A stretch of 64,000 nucleotides of DNA, from contig DHVE01000107.1 of the NCBI GenBank assembly GCA_002412495.1, positions 42,928 through 106,927 of the forward strand, read 5' to 3'. A model generated the notes under the pieces. It saw only the letters and a program-made list of their open reading frames with translations, had not been told where the DNA came from and made no database searches. The stretch's first letter is position 1; every line of letters starts with the position of its first letter. The translations under genes were made by a program, and so were the position numbers. Source of the DNA: Betaproteobacteria bacterium UBA5216 (GTDB lineage: Bacteria > Pseudomonadota > Gammaproteobacteria > Burkholderiales > SG8-41). Shown piece after piece: positions 18,647 to 27,728 of the stretch.

Positions 18647-19315
18647 ATGTCATTCACGCGGCAAATCATTTCGCGCGCATCGGCGGACCGGCTGGAGCTA
18701 CTGATCGAGGAACGGCTCAATCCCAAGTCCGACAAGGCGCGCATCGACAAACGCATCTGGAATCTGTTCGGCGAAAAACTCGCCGTGCTGTACACCGATC
18801 TGTCGGGGTTTTCGCGCAACGCCGCCGAATTCGGCATCATTCATTTTCTGCAAACCATTTACGAATCACACCGGCTGCTGGTGCCGGTGATTCAGCACGG
18901 CAACGGCATACTGCTGAAAACCGAAGGCGACAGCCTGATGGTGATTTACCGCTCGGTGGATGACGCGGTGCGCAGCGCCATCGCCATGCAGCAGTGCTGC
19001 CAGCGCCACAGCAAGGATCTGCCGCCCGAAGACAAGGTGCTGCTGTGCATCGGCATCGGCTACGGAAATGTTTTGCGCATCGGCGACGAGGACGTGTTTG
19101 GCGAAGAAGTAAACGCCGCCTGCAAGCTGGGCGAAGACACCGCCAAGGCGCACGAGATATTGATCACCAACGCGGTCGCCAACGCCGTGACGTTACCGAA
19201 GGGCGCGGTGGTGGAAAACTACACTGGCGCACCGGATGCCATTGGTTTGGCATTCAAGCTGAACTACGACAACGTGGTGCTGCGGAGCTACAAGAACGTC
19301 ACCGCCGCACTATAG
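18647..19315 (+). CDS. class III adenylate/guanylate cyclase domain protein
   Basis: A 222-residue soluble protein made almost entirely of a class III nucleotidyl cyclase domain. Metal-binding Asp51 (YTDLSGFS) and Asp95 (KTEGDS), purine-site Lys91 and ribose-site Asn156 (GEEVNAACKL) are present. The position of the conserved transition-state Arg (NxAAR) is occupied by Lys160, so activity may be reduced. No receiver, CHASE or membrane domain is attached. It has an ideal AGGAGGTGA Shine-Dalgarno and follows GGT 2 closely. The product is probably cAMP if active. Confidence 0.85.
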   Translation: MSFTRQIISRASADRLELLIEERLNPKSDKARIDKRIWNLFGEKLAVLYTDLSGFSRNAAEFGIIHFLQTIYESHRLLVPVIQHGNGILLKTEGDSLMVIYRSVDDAVRSAIAMQQCCQRHSKDLPPEDKVLLCIGIGYGNVLRIGDEDVFGEEVNAACKLGEDTAKAHEILITNAVANAVTLPKGAVVENYTGAPDAIGLAFKLNYDNVVLRSYKNVTAAL

Positions 19316-19344
19316 TACGCCACGGCTCCCTGTGCTCACGAAGG

Positions 19345-20349
19345 CTACTCCGCTCGCGCGCCCGAATCCTTCACCACCTTGGCCCAGCGCTTGGTTTCCG
19401 ACTGTATGTAAGCCGCGAATTGCTCGGGCGTGCCATGCAGCGTTTCGATGCCCGATTCCAGCAACTTGGATTTCACGTCGGGCATTTGCAGGATTTTCAC
19501 CAGTTCGCCATTCAATCGCATAACGATTTCCCGCGACGTGCCGGCCGGCACGAATACGCCGTACCAGTTACGCACTTCAAAATCGGGCACGCCCGCCTGC
19601 GCGATGGTCGGCAACTCCGGCATCAATTCAAAGCGTTTATCGCCGGTCATCGCGATGGCGCGCACCTTGCCGCCCTTGATCGCGCCGATGGCCGTGGACA
19701 CCGTGGAAAATACCGTCTGCACCTGCCCGGCCATCAAGTCCAGCATGGCCGGCGCCCCGCCTTTATACGGCACATGTACCATGTTCACACCCGTAAGCGC
19801 TTTAAACAATTCGCCGGCCAGATGATCCGTTGCACCCGTCCCCGATGACCCAAACGAAAGCTCGCCGGGCCGTGCTTTCGCGAGGACGATGACTTCCTTC
19901 ACCGTTTTCGCTGGCAGTGACGGATGGACCACCAGCACGTTCAGCGCATTCGCCGCTTGAGTAACGGGCGATAAATCCTTCACGGGATCGAACGGCAGCT
20001 TTTTATAGAGGCTGACATTGATGGCGATGGGTCCGATGGTACCGAGCACCAGGGTGTAGCCGTCCGGTGGCGCCTTGGCCGCGAGATCAACACCGATGTT
20101 GCCACCAGCCCCGCCGCGATTGTCCACCAGGATCTGCTGATTCAGCGCGGGACCGAGCTTCTGCGCGATGATGCGCGAGGTGATATCCGCGCCTCCCCCC
20201 GGCGCAAACGGACTGATCCAGCGTATCGGCTTGGCGGGCCAGGGTCCGGATTGCGCATACCCGGATGCCGGCGCGAGCAATCCTGACGAGAGCGCCAAGG
20301 CACACAGCCGCTTGATGAATTCTCCATGGGGCAAGCGGCGAATCGTCAT
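19345..20349 (-). CDS. TctC/Bug family binding protein
   Basis: A 334-residue Bug receptor with a signal peptide ending near SGYAQS (about 33). The mature part has WPAKPIRWISPFAPGGGAD, NQQILVDNRGGAGGNIG, PPDGYTLVLG and MVHVPYKGGAP. It starts three bases after the stop of the DUF599 gene, so it is the third gene of a FIST-DUF599-TctC operon. It converges on the class III cyclase gene. It is clearly a different subfamily from the 15027/16008 pair. Confidence 0.9.
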   Translation of the reverse strand: MTIRRLPHGEFIKRLCALALSSGLLAPASGYAQSGPWPAKPIRWISPFAPGGGADITSRIIAQKLGPALNQQILVDNRGGAGGNIGVDLAAKAPPDGYTLVLGTIGPIAINVSLYKKLPFDPVKDLSPVTQAANALNVLVVHPSLPAKTVKEVIVLAKARPGELSFGSSGTGATDHLAGELFKALTGVNMVHVPYKGGAPAMLDLMAGQVQTVFSTVSTAIGAIKGGKVRAIAMTGDKRFELMPELPTIAQAGVPDFEVRNWYGVFVPAGTSREIVMRLNGELVKILQMPDVKSKLLESGIETLHGTPEQFAAYIQSETKRWAKVVKDSGARAE

Positions 20350-20352
20350 GAC

Positions 20353-21084
20353 TCAAGTCCTCAGATCGGACGAGATATCCTCGACCACCAGCGCCTGCAG
20401 CGTCTTGGATTTGAATTCACGATGGTACAGGATGAAGATCACCCATGCGGTGGCGACGATCATCAGCCACGGATGCAAAAACCATCCCAGCGCCGCCACG
20501 GCAAAATAGTACGAACGCAAGCCGTGGTTGAAGTTGGAACCCGCGTACGACGTGATGCGCGCGATGCGGTTAATGCAGGCCGCGTGCCGTTCCGGATTCT
20601 CTTTTTCCTGCGCGGGCGCCGCGGCCACCAGGATGCTGGTGAAATTAAGTTGCCGTATGCCCCACGAAAACTTGAAAAACGCGTAGGTAAAAATCAGCAC
20701 CAGCACCAGCATTTTGATTTCGAGCAGGCGCGCGGAAGCCTTCACGGTAAACGGCAAACCCGACACCAGATCCTGCGCCTGCTGCACATACCCCATCGAC
20801 GCCAGCAACGCGCCAAGTATCAGAATGGTGGTCGAGGCAAAGAATTGCGAGCTGCGGGTAATGCTGCGCATCACGTTGACGTCGACCATGCGATTTTCGC
20901 GCGTTATCATTTGCATGATCCATTCACGTCGAAAGCGGTCCATGCTGGTGTGCAAACTCGCTACGCGGCTACCGTGCCACCCCGCGAACGTGGCGTAGCA
21001 CACCCAGCCCGCGGCGAACGCCAGTAGCGCGATTACGTCGATCCACGCGAGATTCAGTTCATTCTGCAGAAAATTTTCAATCAT
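20353..21084 (-). CDS. DUF599 family membrane protein
   Basis: A 243-residue integral membrane protein with four hydrophobic segments (about 12-30, 78-98, 118-140 and 200-222). The cytoplasmic linker regions contain the family's RREWI and NFNHGLRSYYFA segments, the latter a DUF599 hallmark. The function is unknown. The start at MIENFL was chosen because the 40 residues further upstream overlap the FIST coding region in another frame. It sits 19 bases after the FIST gene and 3 bases before a TctC gene on the same strand. Confidence 0.82.
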   Translation of the reverse strand: MIENFLQNELNLAWIDVIALLAFAAGWVCYATFAGWHGSRVASLHTSMDRFRREWIMQMITRENRMVDVNVMRSITRSSQFFASTTILILGALLASMGYVQQAQDLVSGLPFTVKASARLLEIKMLVLVLIFTYAFFKFSWGIRQLNFTSILVAAAPAQEKENPERHAACINRIARITSYAGSNFNHGLRSYYFAVAALGWFLHPWLMIVATAWVIFILYHREFKSKTLQALVVEDISSDLRT

Positions 21085-21103
21085 GGGTGCTGCCCGAGTT
21101 CCA

Positions 21104-22210
21104 TCAGATAAAGAGTGTGAGCACGCCAGTGTAGCCGTATAAGCGGTTATGAGATATCTCGCCGTTGCAAAAAAATCCTGCCAGCGGAATGTCGCCAAAC
21201 ACATCCTGAATCATTTTCAACTCACCCTTGCCCTTGCCGAACAATGATTCGCCGCGCCCGAGGCACGAGTAATACACGCCCGCCGACGGCTTGGCGTATA
21301 AGCCCTGCTTGATGCTTTCGAGCATGCGCGCCATGTCGTCGCGCGCGGTTTTGGCGTCGCGTCGGCAAAACATCAGGCTATCGCCCTTTTTCAGATAATC
21401 GCCTATGGCGATCAATTTGCTCTGCGTGTCGATCCCCACCAGATTGCGCGCCAGATAGTCGCCGGTGTCGCTGCCGGGCACCGAAATGCCGGCGAAGATA
21501 TGGCCGCCGACGCGATTCAGATCGCCCGCCAGCTTCTCGCCGATGTCTTCGAGAAACACATCGAATGCCGGCTTGCCGTCGAGCGTGATCAGCACGTTGC
21601 GCTGGCACCCGGTCACCGCGCGCTTCGGCCCGATCGGCGTGCAACCTTGCGTCAAGCGCGTGGCGACGATTACGCTATCGGAAAATGCCACGCCCGAGAC
21701 GCCGCCCTCCACTACCTTGTCGGCAATGTGCAAATTACGGCTGCGTGAACTGACCAGGCCGCCCACCAGAAAACCGCTTTCGACCCGTTTGGCGAGCGCC
21801 ATCGCCAGCCGCTCCATTTTCTCGGTCTGCGGATCGGCATGCACGATCGCGAAATTCGGCGCGGCGCCATCGCATTCCATGGCCGCCATGCCAGCCGCCG
21901 CTTCACTCGTGACGCCACTAAACACCCGGAAGCTGCTGACATCAAAATTCCCGGCCAATGCCACCACCGCTGGCTGGTCGTGATATTCCTTGCCGGTGAC
22001 GCACACGCCGATGCCCACCGCGCCCACCCAATGCGCGACGCCGGTGCCCGACTTGAACATGTCGAGCACTTCGTCCAGGTGATCGGCTACCAGGTCCGTG
22101 ACGTATAAAAAGCCCAGCGTGCCGGCGTTGGGCCCAATCTGCGCCAGACACGCCGAAGCTGCCTCCCGCCAGTCAGTGCCCGAAGCATGCCCGACACGGA
22201 ATTCAGTCAT
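21104..22210 (-). CDS. FIST domain signal-transduction protein
   Basis: A 368-residue protein with an N-terminal FIST domain (about 30-225) and a FIST_C domain (about 230-355). Visible blocks are LGFLYVTD, WVGAVGIGVCV, the FLVGGLVSSR loop, GVAFSDSVIVATRLTQGC and the C-terminal GVYYSCLGRGESLFG and GFFCNGEISH motifs. FIST proteins are thought to be sensory modules for small ligands such as amino acids and are often near chemotaxis or two-component genes. Here it stands alone without an output domain, heading an operon with DUF599 and TctC. It is probably cytoplasmic, having no signal peptide. Confidence 0.88.
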   Translation of the reverse strand: MTEFRVGHASGTDWREAASACLAQIGPNAGTLGFLYVTDLVADHLDEVLDMFKSGTGVAHWVGAVGIGVCVTGKEYHDQPAVVALAGNFDVSSFRVFSGVTSEAAAGMAAMECDGAAPNFAIVHADPQTEKMERLAMALAKRVESGFLVGGLVSSRSRNLHIADKVVEGGVSGVAFSDSVIVATRLTQGCTPIGPKRAVTGCQRNVLITLDGKPAFDVFLEDIGEKLAGDLNRVGGHIFAGISVPGSDTGDYLARNLVGIDTQSKLIAIGDYLKKGDSLMFCRRDAKTARDDMARMLESIKQGLYAKPSAGVYYSCLGRGESLFGKGKGELKMIQDVFGDIPLAGFFCNGEISHNRLYGYTGVLTLFI

Positions 22211-22803
22211 GGCACCGCCTCGCTGGCTGTTGGCACCGAACTGACGGCTTAACGGGGGAACAGGTCATCTCGCCTCATCTATCTATTTGTTTTTAAACAA
22301 CATAATCGAACGTGCCCCGCGACTGACTCAGCCGCGTTGCTTAATTGCCACAGCGCCCATGCCGAAGTTCAAAAGCTTGGATCAAAAACAAAATTATTCT
22401 TTTAAAATCAACGACAATAGTGTAAAAGTTAATGTATAAACTGATCAATTAACGTAATCTGAACGTGATCTGAAGGTGATCTGCAAAGCGCAAAAAATAA
22501 CCACACGAACAACCCAATTCAACCTAATTCACGCCATACGAATGGATAGCTGGCCGAAAATTTGTCGCCGACAGATGGGTGTTACCGGTACCCGTCGTAC
22601 CGGATTTACGCCAACATTGTCTTGCTTCATCCTACTGCATTCAAGCTCATTCAACTACAGGTCAGCCTGATGCCGCCTGTTTGCCGCCACCCCGCGACCG
22701 TGATTTATTGCGCCGACATGACACCCGCACTGCATCTATCATACAAAAATATGAACCCCCACGTGCTTTCCGTACCGCGTCCCGTACCGCCAACGGTGCT
22801 GAA
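22211..22803 (+). promoter_or_regulatory. AT-rich divergent intergenic region with three 11-bp iterons
   Basis: About 590 bases lie between the FIST operon and pilG. The stretch 22270-22450 is unusually AT-rich and probably holds both promoters. At 22452-22484 three imperfect 11-base direct repeats follow each other without spacers (ACGTAATCTGA, ACGTGATCTGA, AGGTGATCTGC), which puts one protein site per helical turn. No protein-coding frame in the region looks real; the frame entering pilG from upstream has no coding character. Confidence 0.5.
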
Positions 22804-23202
22804 ATGACGACAACCGAACCCAAGGCGCAACGCGTGCTGGTGGTGGACGACAGCGAAACCATTCGCCGCAGCGCTGAAATTTTTTTAAAGCAATCCGGAT
22901 TCGAGGTCATCATGGCGACCGACGGTTTTGACGCCTTGGCCAAGATCTGCGACCACAACCCCGATTTGATCCTCGTGGACATCATGATGCCGAAGCTCGA
23001 CGGCTATCAAACCTGCCACATCGTCAAACAGCATCCCGTCTACGGCAAAACACCCGTGATCATGCTATCCAGCAAGGACGGGGTGTTTGATCGCGCGCGG
23101 GGCCGCATTGCCGGTTCCGATCAGTATCTGACGAAACCGTTTACCCGCGACGGGCTGCTAACCGCGGTGAATACCCAGTTGAAACCGGTGGCGGCATCAT
23201 GA
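22804..23202 (+). CDS. pilG: PilG-type single-domain response regulator
   Basis: A 132-residue receiver domain with no output domain. Asp15/Asp16 (VVDDS), phospho-acceptor Asp59 (LVDIMMPKLDGYQT) and Lys111 (YLTKPF) are present. The stretch through MLSSKDGVFDRARGRIAGSDQYLTKPF follows Pseudomonas PilG closely. PilG acts downstream of the ChpA kinase in twitching motility and surface sensing via FimV/CyaB. The next gene starts inside the stop codon (ATGA overlap), so the two are translationally coupled. pilH, pilI and pilJ are absent from the window. Confidence 0.88.
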   Translation: MTTTEPKAQRVLVVDDSETIRRSAEIFLKQSGFEVIMATDGFDALAKICDHNPDLILVDIMMPKLDGYQTCHIVKQHPVYGKTPVIMLSSKDGVFDRARGRIAGSDQYLTKPFTRDGLLTAVNTQLKPVAAS

Positions 23203-25925
23203 GCAACGACAGCAGCGCCGCCCTGCTTTCCCTGGTACGCGCACAGATCGAATCCACCCTGACGCAAGCACAGGAGGCGATGGCCAAGCACGTTGCGCAG
23301 ACGGCGGGTAATTCCGCATTGACCGGCTGCCCATTGCAATTGCATCAGGTATACGGCGCACTGCGTATCGTGCGTCTTGAAGGCGCCGCGCGCTACGCGA
23401 CGGAACTCGAATCCGCGCTGCGCAACAGCATGCGTTCGGGCGCGGCGGACAAGACCGAAATCGAGAACATCAGCCGTGCCATCGGCGCCTTACGCGAATT
23501 TGTTACCGACACTGCCGCCGGCGGCGCGTATATCCCTCAGCGATTGTTCCCGGCCTATCGGGATCTTGCGCGTGTCAGCGGCAATGAATCGGCGTCTGAA
23601 AAAGACTTGTTCTTTCCGGATGCCGGCATCGAGACGCCTTCACACGCCGAACCGCGCGTGATATCGCCGCCGGTCATGCCCGCGTTGCTGAAGGAACTGC
23701 GTTCGCGCTATCAGCGCGGTCTTCTCGGCTGGCTGAAAGAAAGCGCCAAACCGGATGGTCTCGCGCAAATGCGCGACGTGATGGACACCCTGCACAAAAT
23801 CAGCGGCGGGCTGCCGGAACCCCGCGGCTTGTGGTGGGCGGCCATCGCCTTGATCGAGGCGGCCATCACGGCGTTGCCCGACGTGTCGCAAAACGACTGG
23901 ATCGCGCGCGTAAAGCCGGTTTGCAGCCGCATTGATTTTCTGCTGCGCGATCTCGCCGCCAAATCCGATGCCGATCCGCAACCCGTGCTGCGCGACGTGC
24001 TCTACGCCATCGCCCTGTCGCGCGTATCCACCGAGCGTGTACGCGACGTTCGGGCGCGCTTCGATCTGGACAACCTGCTGCCTGCGGCGAATGCGGGCGG
24101 GGCGGGCGCCGTCAGCGCGCTCAAGCCCCAACTCGACGATGTGCAGTCGCGTCTCGACAACATCAAGGACACGTGGACCGAGTACGCGTCCGGCGAACCC
24201 AAGCGGCTGCAACGCTTCCGCGAGATGCTGGTACCGCTGACCGAAAAATCGCGTGATCTCGGCAGCGCGCCGCTGGTGCAATTATTCGAAGCCATCACCC
24301 AGGCCACTACCGGCCTGCCCGACCCGTATCCGCTGGACGCGCACATCATGTCACTGGAAATGGCTTCCGCCCTGTTGATGGCGGAAAGCATTGTTCAGCA
24401 CTTTGATGCGCTGCCCGCGGATCTTGATCAGCAGGTTGACATCATGCGCGGATGGCTGATCGACGCCGCCCAGGGCAAGAGCACCACCGCGTCCCCGCCG
24501 GGCTTGCGCGCCGACATCGTGCAGAAAGTCAACGATGCCAATCTGCGCATCGCCACCGCGCGTGAAATTCTGAAAAGTCTCGGCCAGGTGGAAAAAACCG
24601 TCGAAGCCTTCACGCGCGATCACAGCAAGCAGGATACGCTGGCGCCGCTGCCCGCCATCCTGCGCCAGGTCAGCGGCGTGTTTCTCGTCTCCAACCAAAA
24701 ACGCGCGTCGCGTCTGGCCACCGTGTGTCAGCGGCTGATCGAGCGTTGCGCCGTACCGGGTCACGCCACGCTGGATCAGGATATCGAATGGGTTGCCGAA
24801 GGCCTCGGCAGCCTCGGTTTCTATCTCGATCCGTGCCAGTACGGCAAGATGCCCGCCGAACGCGCCGTCAACATGTTCTTCATGCGATACGAGCAACAGG
24901 CTGGCAGCGACGCCATCCTCACGCTCACGCAATCCATACCGGCCGCGAGCGCGCCGGACAAGCCCTCCGAAGCGCCTGCACCGGCAACACCATCCGCGGC
25001 ATCCGCGCCCGCCCCTGTGCCGGAAGTGCGCGACCGTGAAATGCGCGATGTGTTCCTCGAAGAAGCCAACGAAGTGTTGGCCGCCATCGAATCCAGCGTG
25101 GCGCAATTGCAAGCCCGCAACAACGATCACGACGCCTTGCTCAGCGTACGGCGCGCCTTTCACACGCTCAAGGGCAGCGCGCGCATGGTGGGCTTGCAGC
25201 CGTTCGGTGAATGTGCCTGGGAAATGGAGCAACTGCTGAACCACTGGCGTGGCCAAGCCTTGGCCGCAACACCGGAATTATTGTCGCTGGTGAGCGACGC
25301 ACGTGAGCTATTCGCTGAATGGACATACGCCCTGCACGACGACGATGCGCCCGGCATCGACGCCAGCGGCATTGCGGCGCGCGCGCGCAAGTTGCGCGGC
25401 GAACCCGAAACGACAGTAACGCCCGCCGCGTTGGCGAAAGTGTCCGAGGCCGTGGCCGCACCCGCCGTGGCACCTGCACCAGCACCAGCATCAGATTCGG
25501 CGTCGGAGTTCATGACAGTTCTTATTCCGCCAACGGGCACGGCTGCTCCGCGTCTTGACAGTGGTGTCGATACGGCCGGCGTCGCCGCCACTGGCGCGAA
25601 CTTTATGACTTTTACACTGCCTGCGGCTGCCGCAGCGCCCGAGTCCGCACCAGCCGCAGACGCTATCGCCGCGCCGGTGGTGCCCGGGGAACCCGCACTG
25701 CCTTCACCAGCCGTACTCTGCGATCAAGCGCTTGCCGACCTGGGCGACCGTCTGGCATGGCTCAAGGAGTTGGTCGAGGAAATCAGCAATCAGACATCCA
25801 CCAACGTGCTGGCCAATTCGCGTCTGCACGAACTCGCCGCCATGATGAACGAAAGCATGGCCGAAGCCGGCGCATTGCATCGCGCGCTCGGCGAACACAT
25901 CGCCGCACTTAAAAGAAAATCGTGA
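23199..25925 (+). CDS. large Hpt-domain protein, ChpA/FimL-like without kinase
   Basis: A 908-residue cytoplasmic protein. Residues 1-600 are mostly helical and resemble the N-terminal region of ChpA or FimL. A canonical Hpt domain follows at about 610-710, with the phospho-acceptor His655 in RRAFHTLKGSARMVG. Ala/Pro-rich linkers flank it (about 585-610 and 735-830), and a short helical segment closes the protein. No HATPase, CheW or receiver domain is found, although ChpA proteins carry all three after their Hpt domains. It overlaps pilG by four bases. It probably serves as a phosphotransfer or scaffold partner of PilG. The Hpt call is firm; the ChpA/FimL relation is inference. Confidence 0.82.
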   Translation: MSNDSSAALLSLVRAQIESTLTQAQEAMAKHVAQTAGNSALTGCPLQLHQVYGALRIVRLEGAARYATELESALRNSMRSGAADKTEIENISRAIGALREFVTDTAAGGAYIPQRLFPAYRDLARVSGNESASEKDLFFPDAGIETPSHAEPRVISPPVMPALLKELRSRYQRGLLGWLKESAKPDGLAQMRDVMDTLHKISGGLPEPRGLWWAAIALIEAAITALPDVSQNDWIARVKPVCSRIDFLLRDLAAKSDADPQPVLRDVLYAIALSRVSTERVRDVRARFDLDNLLPAANAGGAGAVSALKPQLDDVQSRLDNIKDTWTEYASGEPKRLQRFREMLVPLTEKSRDLGSAPLVQLFEAITQATTGLPDPYPLDAHIMSLEMASALLMAESIVQHFDALPADLDQQVDIMRGWLIDAAQGKSTTASPPGLRADIVQKVNDANLRIATAREILKSLGQVEKTVEAFTRDHSKQDTLAPLPAILRQVSGVFLVSNQKRASRLATVCQRLIERCAVPGHATLDQDIEWVAEGLGSLGFYLDPCQYGKMPAERAVNMFFMRYEQQAGSDAILTLTQSIPAASAPDKPSEAPAPATPSAASAPAPVPEVRDREMRDVFLEEANEVLAAIESSVAQLQARNNDHDALLSVRRAFHTLKGSARMVGLQPFGECAWEMEQLLNHWRGQALAATPELLSLVSDARELFAEWTYALHDDDAPGIDASGIAARARKLRGEPETTVTPAALAKVSEAVAAPAVAPAPAPASDSASEFMTVLIPPTGTAAPRLDSGVDTAGVAATGANFMTFTLPAAAAAPESAPAADAIAAPVVPGEPALPSPAVLCDQALADLGDRLAWLKELVEEISNQTSTNVLANSRLHELAAMMNESMAEAGALHRALGEHIAALKRKS

Positions 25926-25929
25926 TGGC

Positions 25930-26481
25930 TCAGTGTTCTTTTTCAGGCGGGTGGGTAAGGCGCTCGGTATAGGCAATCGCCAGCGCCGATAACACGAACG
26001 TCAGATGAATGACGGTCTGAGCCGTCAGCGTTTTCACGTCATATTGCGCCGCATTGATGAACGTCTTCAGCAAATGTATCGACGAGATGCCAATGATGGC
26101 CGTCGCGAGCTTGACCTTGAGCACGCCCGCGTTCACGTGTGACAGCCATTCCGGCTGATCGGGGTGATCCTCCAGATCGAGACGCGATACAAAGGTTTCC
26201 CAGCCGCCCACGATCACCATCACCAGCAGATTGGAAATCATCACCACGTCGATCAAGCCAAGCACGATCAGCATGATGTCGTTTTCAGAGATATTGCTGA
26301 CGGTCATTTTCTGCACAAGCCCGATCAGCTCGTGCCAGAATTGCCAGACATAAAGGGCCTGCGCCACGATCAGGCCGATATACAGCGGCGCCTGCAGCCA
26401 GCGGCTCATGAATATCCAGCGTGGCAGCGGGCGCAGCAAGTCGCCTTTTCTACGTTGATCGATCGGTTGCGATTCGTTCAT
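25930..26481 (-). CDS. yqhA: YqhA/UPF0114 family membrane protein
   Basis: A 183-residue inner-membrane protein with four hydrophobic segments (about 31-49, 68-92, 121-140, 155-172). The RWLQAPLYIGLIVAQ start of the first segment and the KVKLATAIIGISSIHLLKTF segment are typical of UPF0114 (TIGR00645). The family has no known function. The gene has a GAGG Shine-Dalgarno, converges on the Hpt gene and diverges from a TctC gene. A short acidic C-terminus (PPEKEH) follows the last segment. Confidence 0.9.
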   Translation of the reverse strand: MNESQPIDQRRKGDLLRPLPRWIFMSRWLQAPLYIGLIVAQALYVWQFWHELIGLVQKMTVSNISENDIMLIVLGLIDVVMISNLLVMVIVGGWETFVSRLDLEDHPDQPEWLSHVNAGVLKVKLATAIIGISSIHLLKTFINAAQYDVKTLTAQTVIHLTFVLSALAIAYTERLTHPPEKEH

Positions 26482-26609
26482 AACATCCTCGTGTTCTGAT
26501 TATTTTTCGTTTTTCAGCGCCCTGCCGATGGATCTAAGCTGGCACAGGCCGGCTCCTGAACATACCGAATGCGCCAAAACGCGCTATATTCTCTACACTT
26601 CACGAAACA

Positions 26610-27641
26610 ATGCAACTCATTATGCCTGTCATTCACACGCCGTTGTTTTTAAGGCCGTTATTTTTGTGGCTGGTGACTTTGTTATTGACACCGGCCAGCG
26701 CATGGGCCCAAGGCGTACCCTCCGGCGGGCCGTCCGGCGCCGTCGCCACGTGGCCGACCAAACCCGTGCGCATCGTCTCGCCTTTCGCACCGGGCGGCGG
26801 TAATGACACGCTGTCGCGCATACTCGCCGCCGCACTGACGCCGCGACTGGCGCAACAGGTGGTGGTGGAAAACCGCCCCGGCGCCAACACCATCGTCGGT
26901 ACCGAACTGGTGGTGAAATCACCGCCCGACGGCTACACGCTGATCGTGCTGCCGAACGCCATCACCATCAATCCGCACCTGTACCGCAAGCTGCCGTTTG
27001 ACATCGCCAAAGATCTGGCGCCGATCACGCAGATCGGCAACAGTCCGCTGATCCTGGTGCTGCATCCGTCATTGCCCGTGCGCACCATGAAAAACTTTCT
27101 GGATCTGGCGCGAGCCAAACCGAATGAACTTACCAACGGTTCCTCAGGCAACGGCTCGCTCGGCCATCTGGCTGGCGCGCTGCTGGGGCTGATGACCAAC
27201 ACGTCTCTCGTACATGTGCCGTACAAAGGCACGTCGCTCGCGGTCACCGAACTGATCGGCGGACAAATCGTGATGTCATTCGCCTCGGCGCTCACGGTGG
27301 TTCCACACATCCGCTCGGGGCGTCTGCGCGCCGTGGCCGTTACCGGCCCGCGGCGTTCTCCCGCCGTGCCCGACGTGCCCGCCATCGCGGAAACCGTGCC
27401 GGGATTCTCGGCGGAGTTGTGGTACGCGCTGTTCGCGCCCGCGAACACCTCCCCTGAAGCCATCACGCGATTGAACCGGGAAATCGGCGCCATTCTTGCG
27501 CAACCGGACATCAAGGCCAAACTGTCCGATCAAGGCGTTGATGCCCAAACCGGCACGCCGCAGGACATGGTGAAACTGATCGCCGCCGACCTTGATAAAT
27601 GGGCAAAGGTGGTCAAGGCCACGGGCGCGCGAATCAACTGA
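26610..27641 (+). CDS. TctC/Bug family binding protein
   Basis: A 343-residue Bug receptor. A hydrophobic signal peptide (about 10-33, ending ASAWAQG) is followed by a short Gly/Ser/Pro linker and WPTKPVRIVSPFAPGGGND. Further blocks are QQVVVENRPGANTIVGTE, SPPDGYTLIVL and LVHVPYKGTS. A second ATG at residue 5 is an alternative start. It is a single-gene unit between YqhA and a convergent FAD monooxygenase. The ligand is unknown; the neighbouring aromatic-type monooxygenase would fit an aromatic acid, but the genes are convergent. Confidence 0.9.
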   Translation: MQLIMPVIHTPLFLRPLFLWLVTLLLTPASAWAQGVPSGGPSGAVATWPTKPVRIVSPFAPGGGNDTLSRILAAALTPRLAQQVVVENRPGANTIVGTELVVKSPPDGYTLIVLPNAITINPHLYRKLPFDIAKDLAPITQIGNSPLILVLHPSLPVRTMKNFLDLARAKPNELTNGSSGNGSLGHLAGALLGLMTNTSLVHVPYKGTSLAVTELIGGQIVMSFASALTVVPHIRSGRLRAVAVTGPRRSPAVPDVPAIAETVPGFSAELWYALFAPANTSPEAITRLNREIGAILAQPDIKAKLSDQGVDAQTGTPQDMVKLIAADLDKWAKVVKATGARIN

Positions 27642-27728
27642 TCGCTGTGGCGGCGTATTGGCCGTTCAATAAAATATATTTTAAAAACAATTAGTTACGT
27701 TATATCTTACAAGAACGCTTGATAACCA

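Noticed and set aside
24351..25256. 301-codon frame antisense to the Hpt protein
   Set aside because: Shadow of a GC-rich gene; the Hpt motif on the sense strand is certain.
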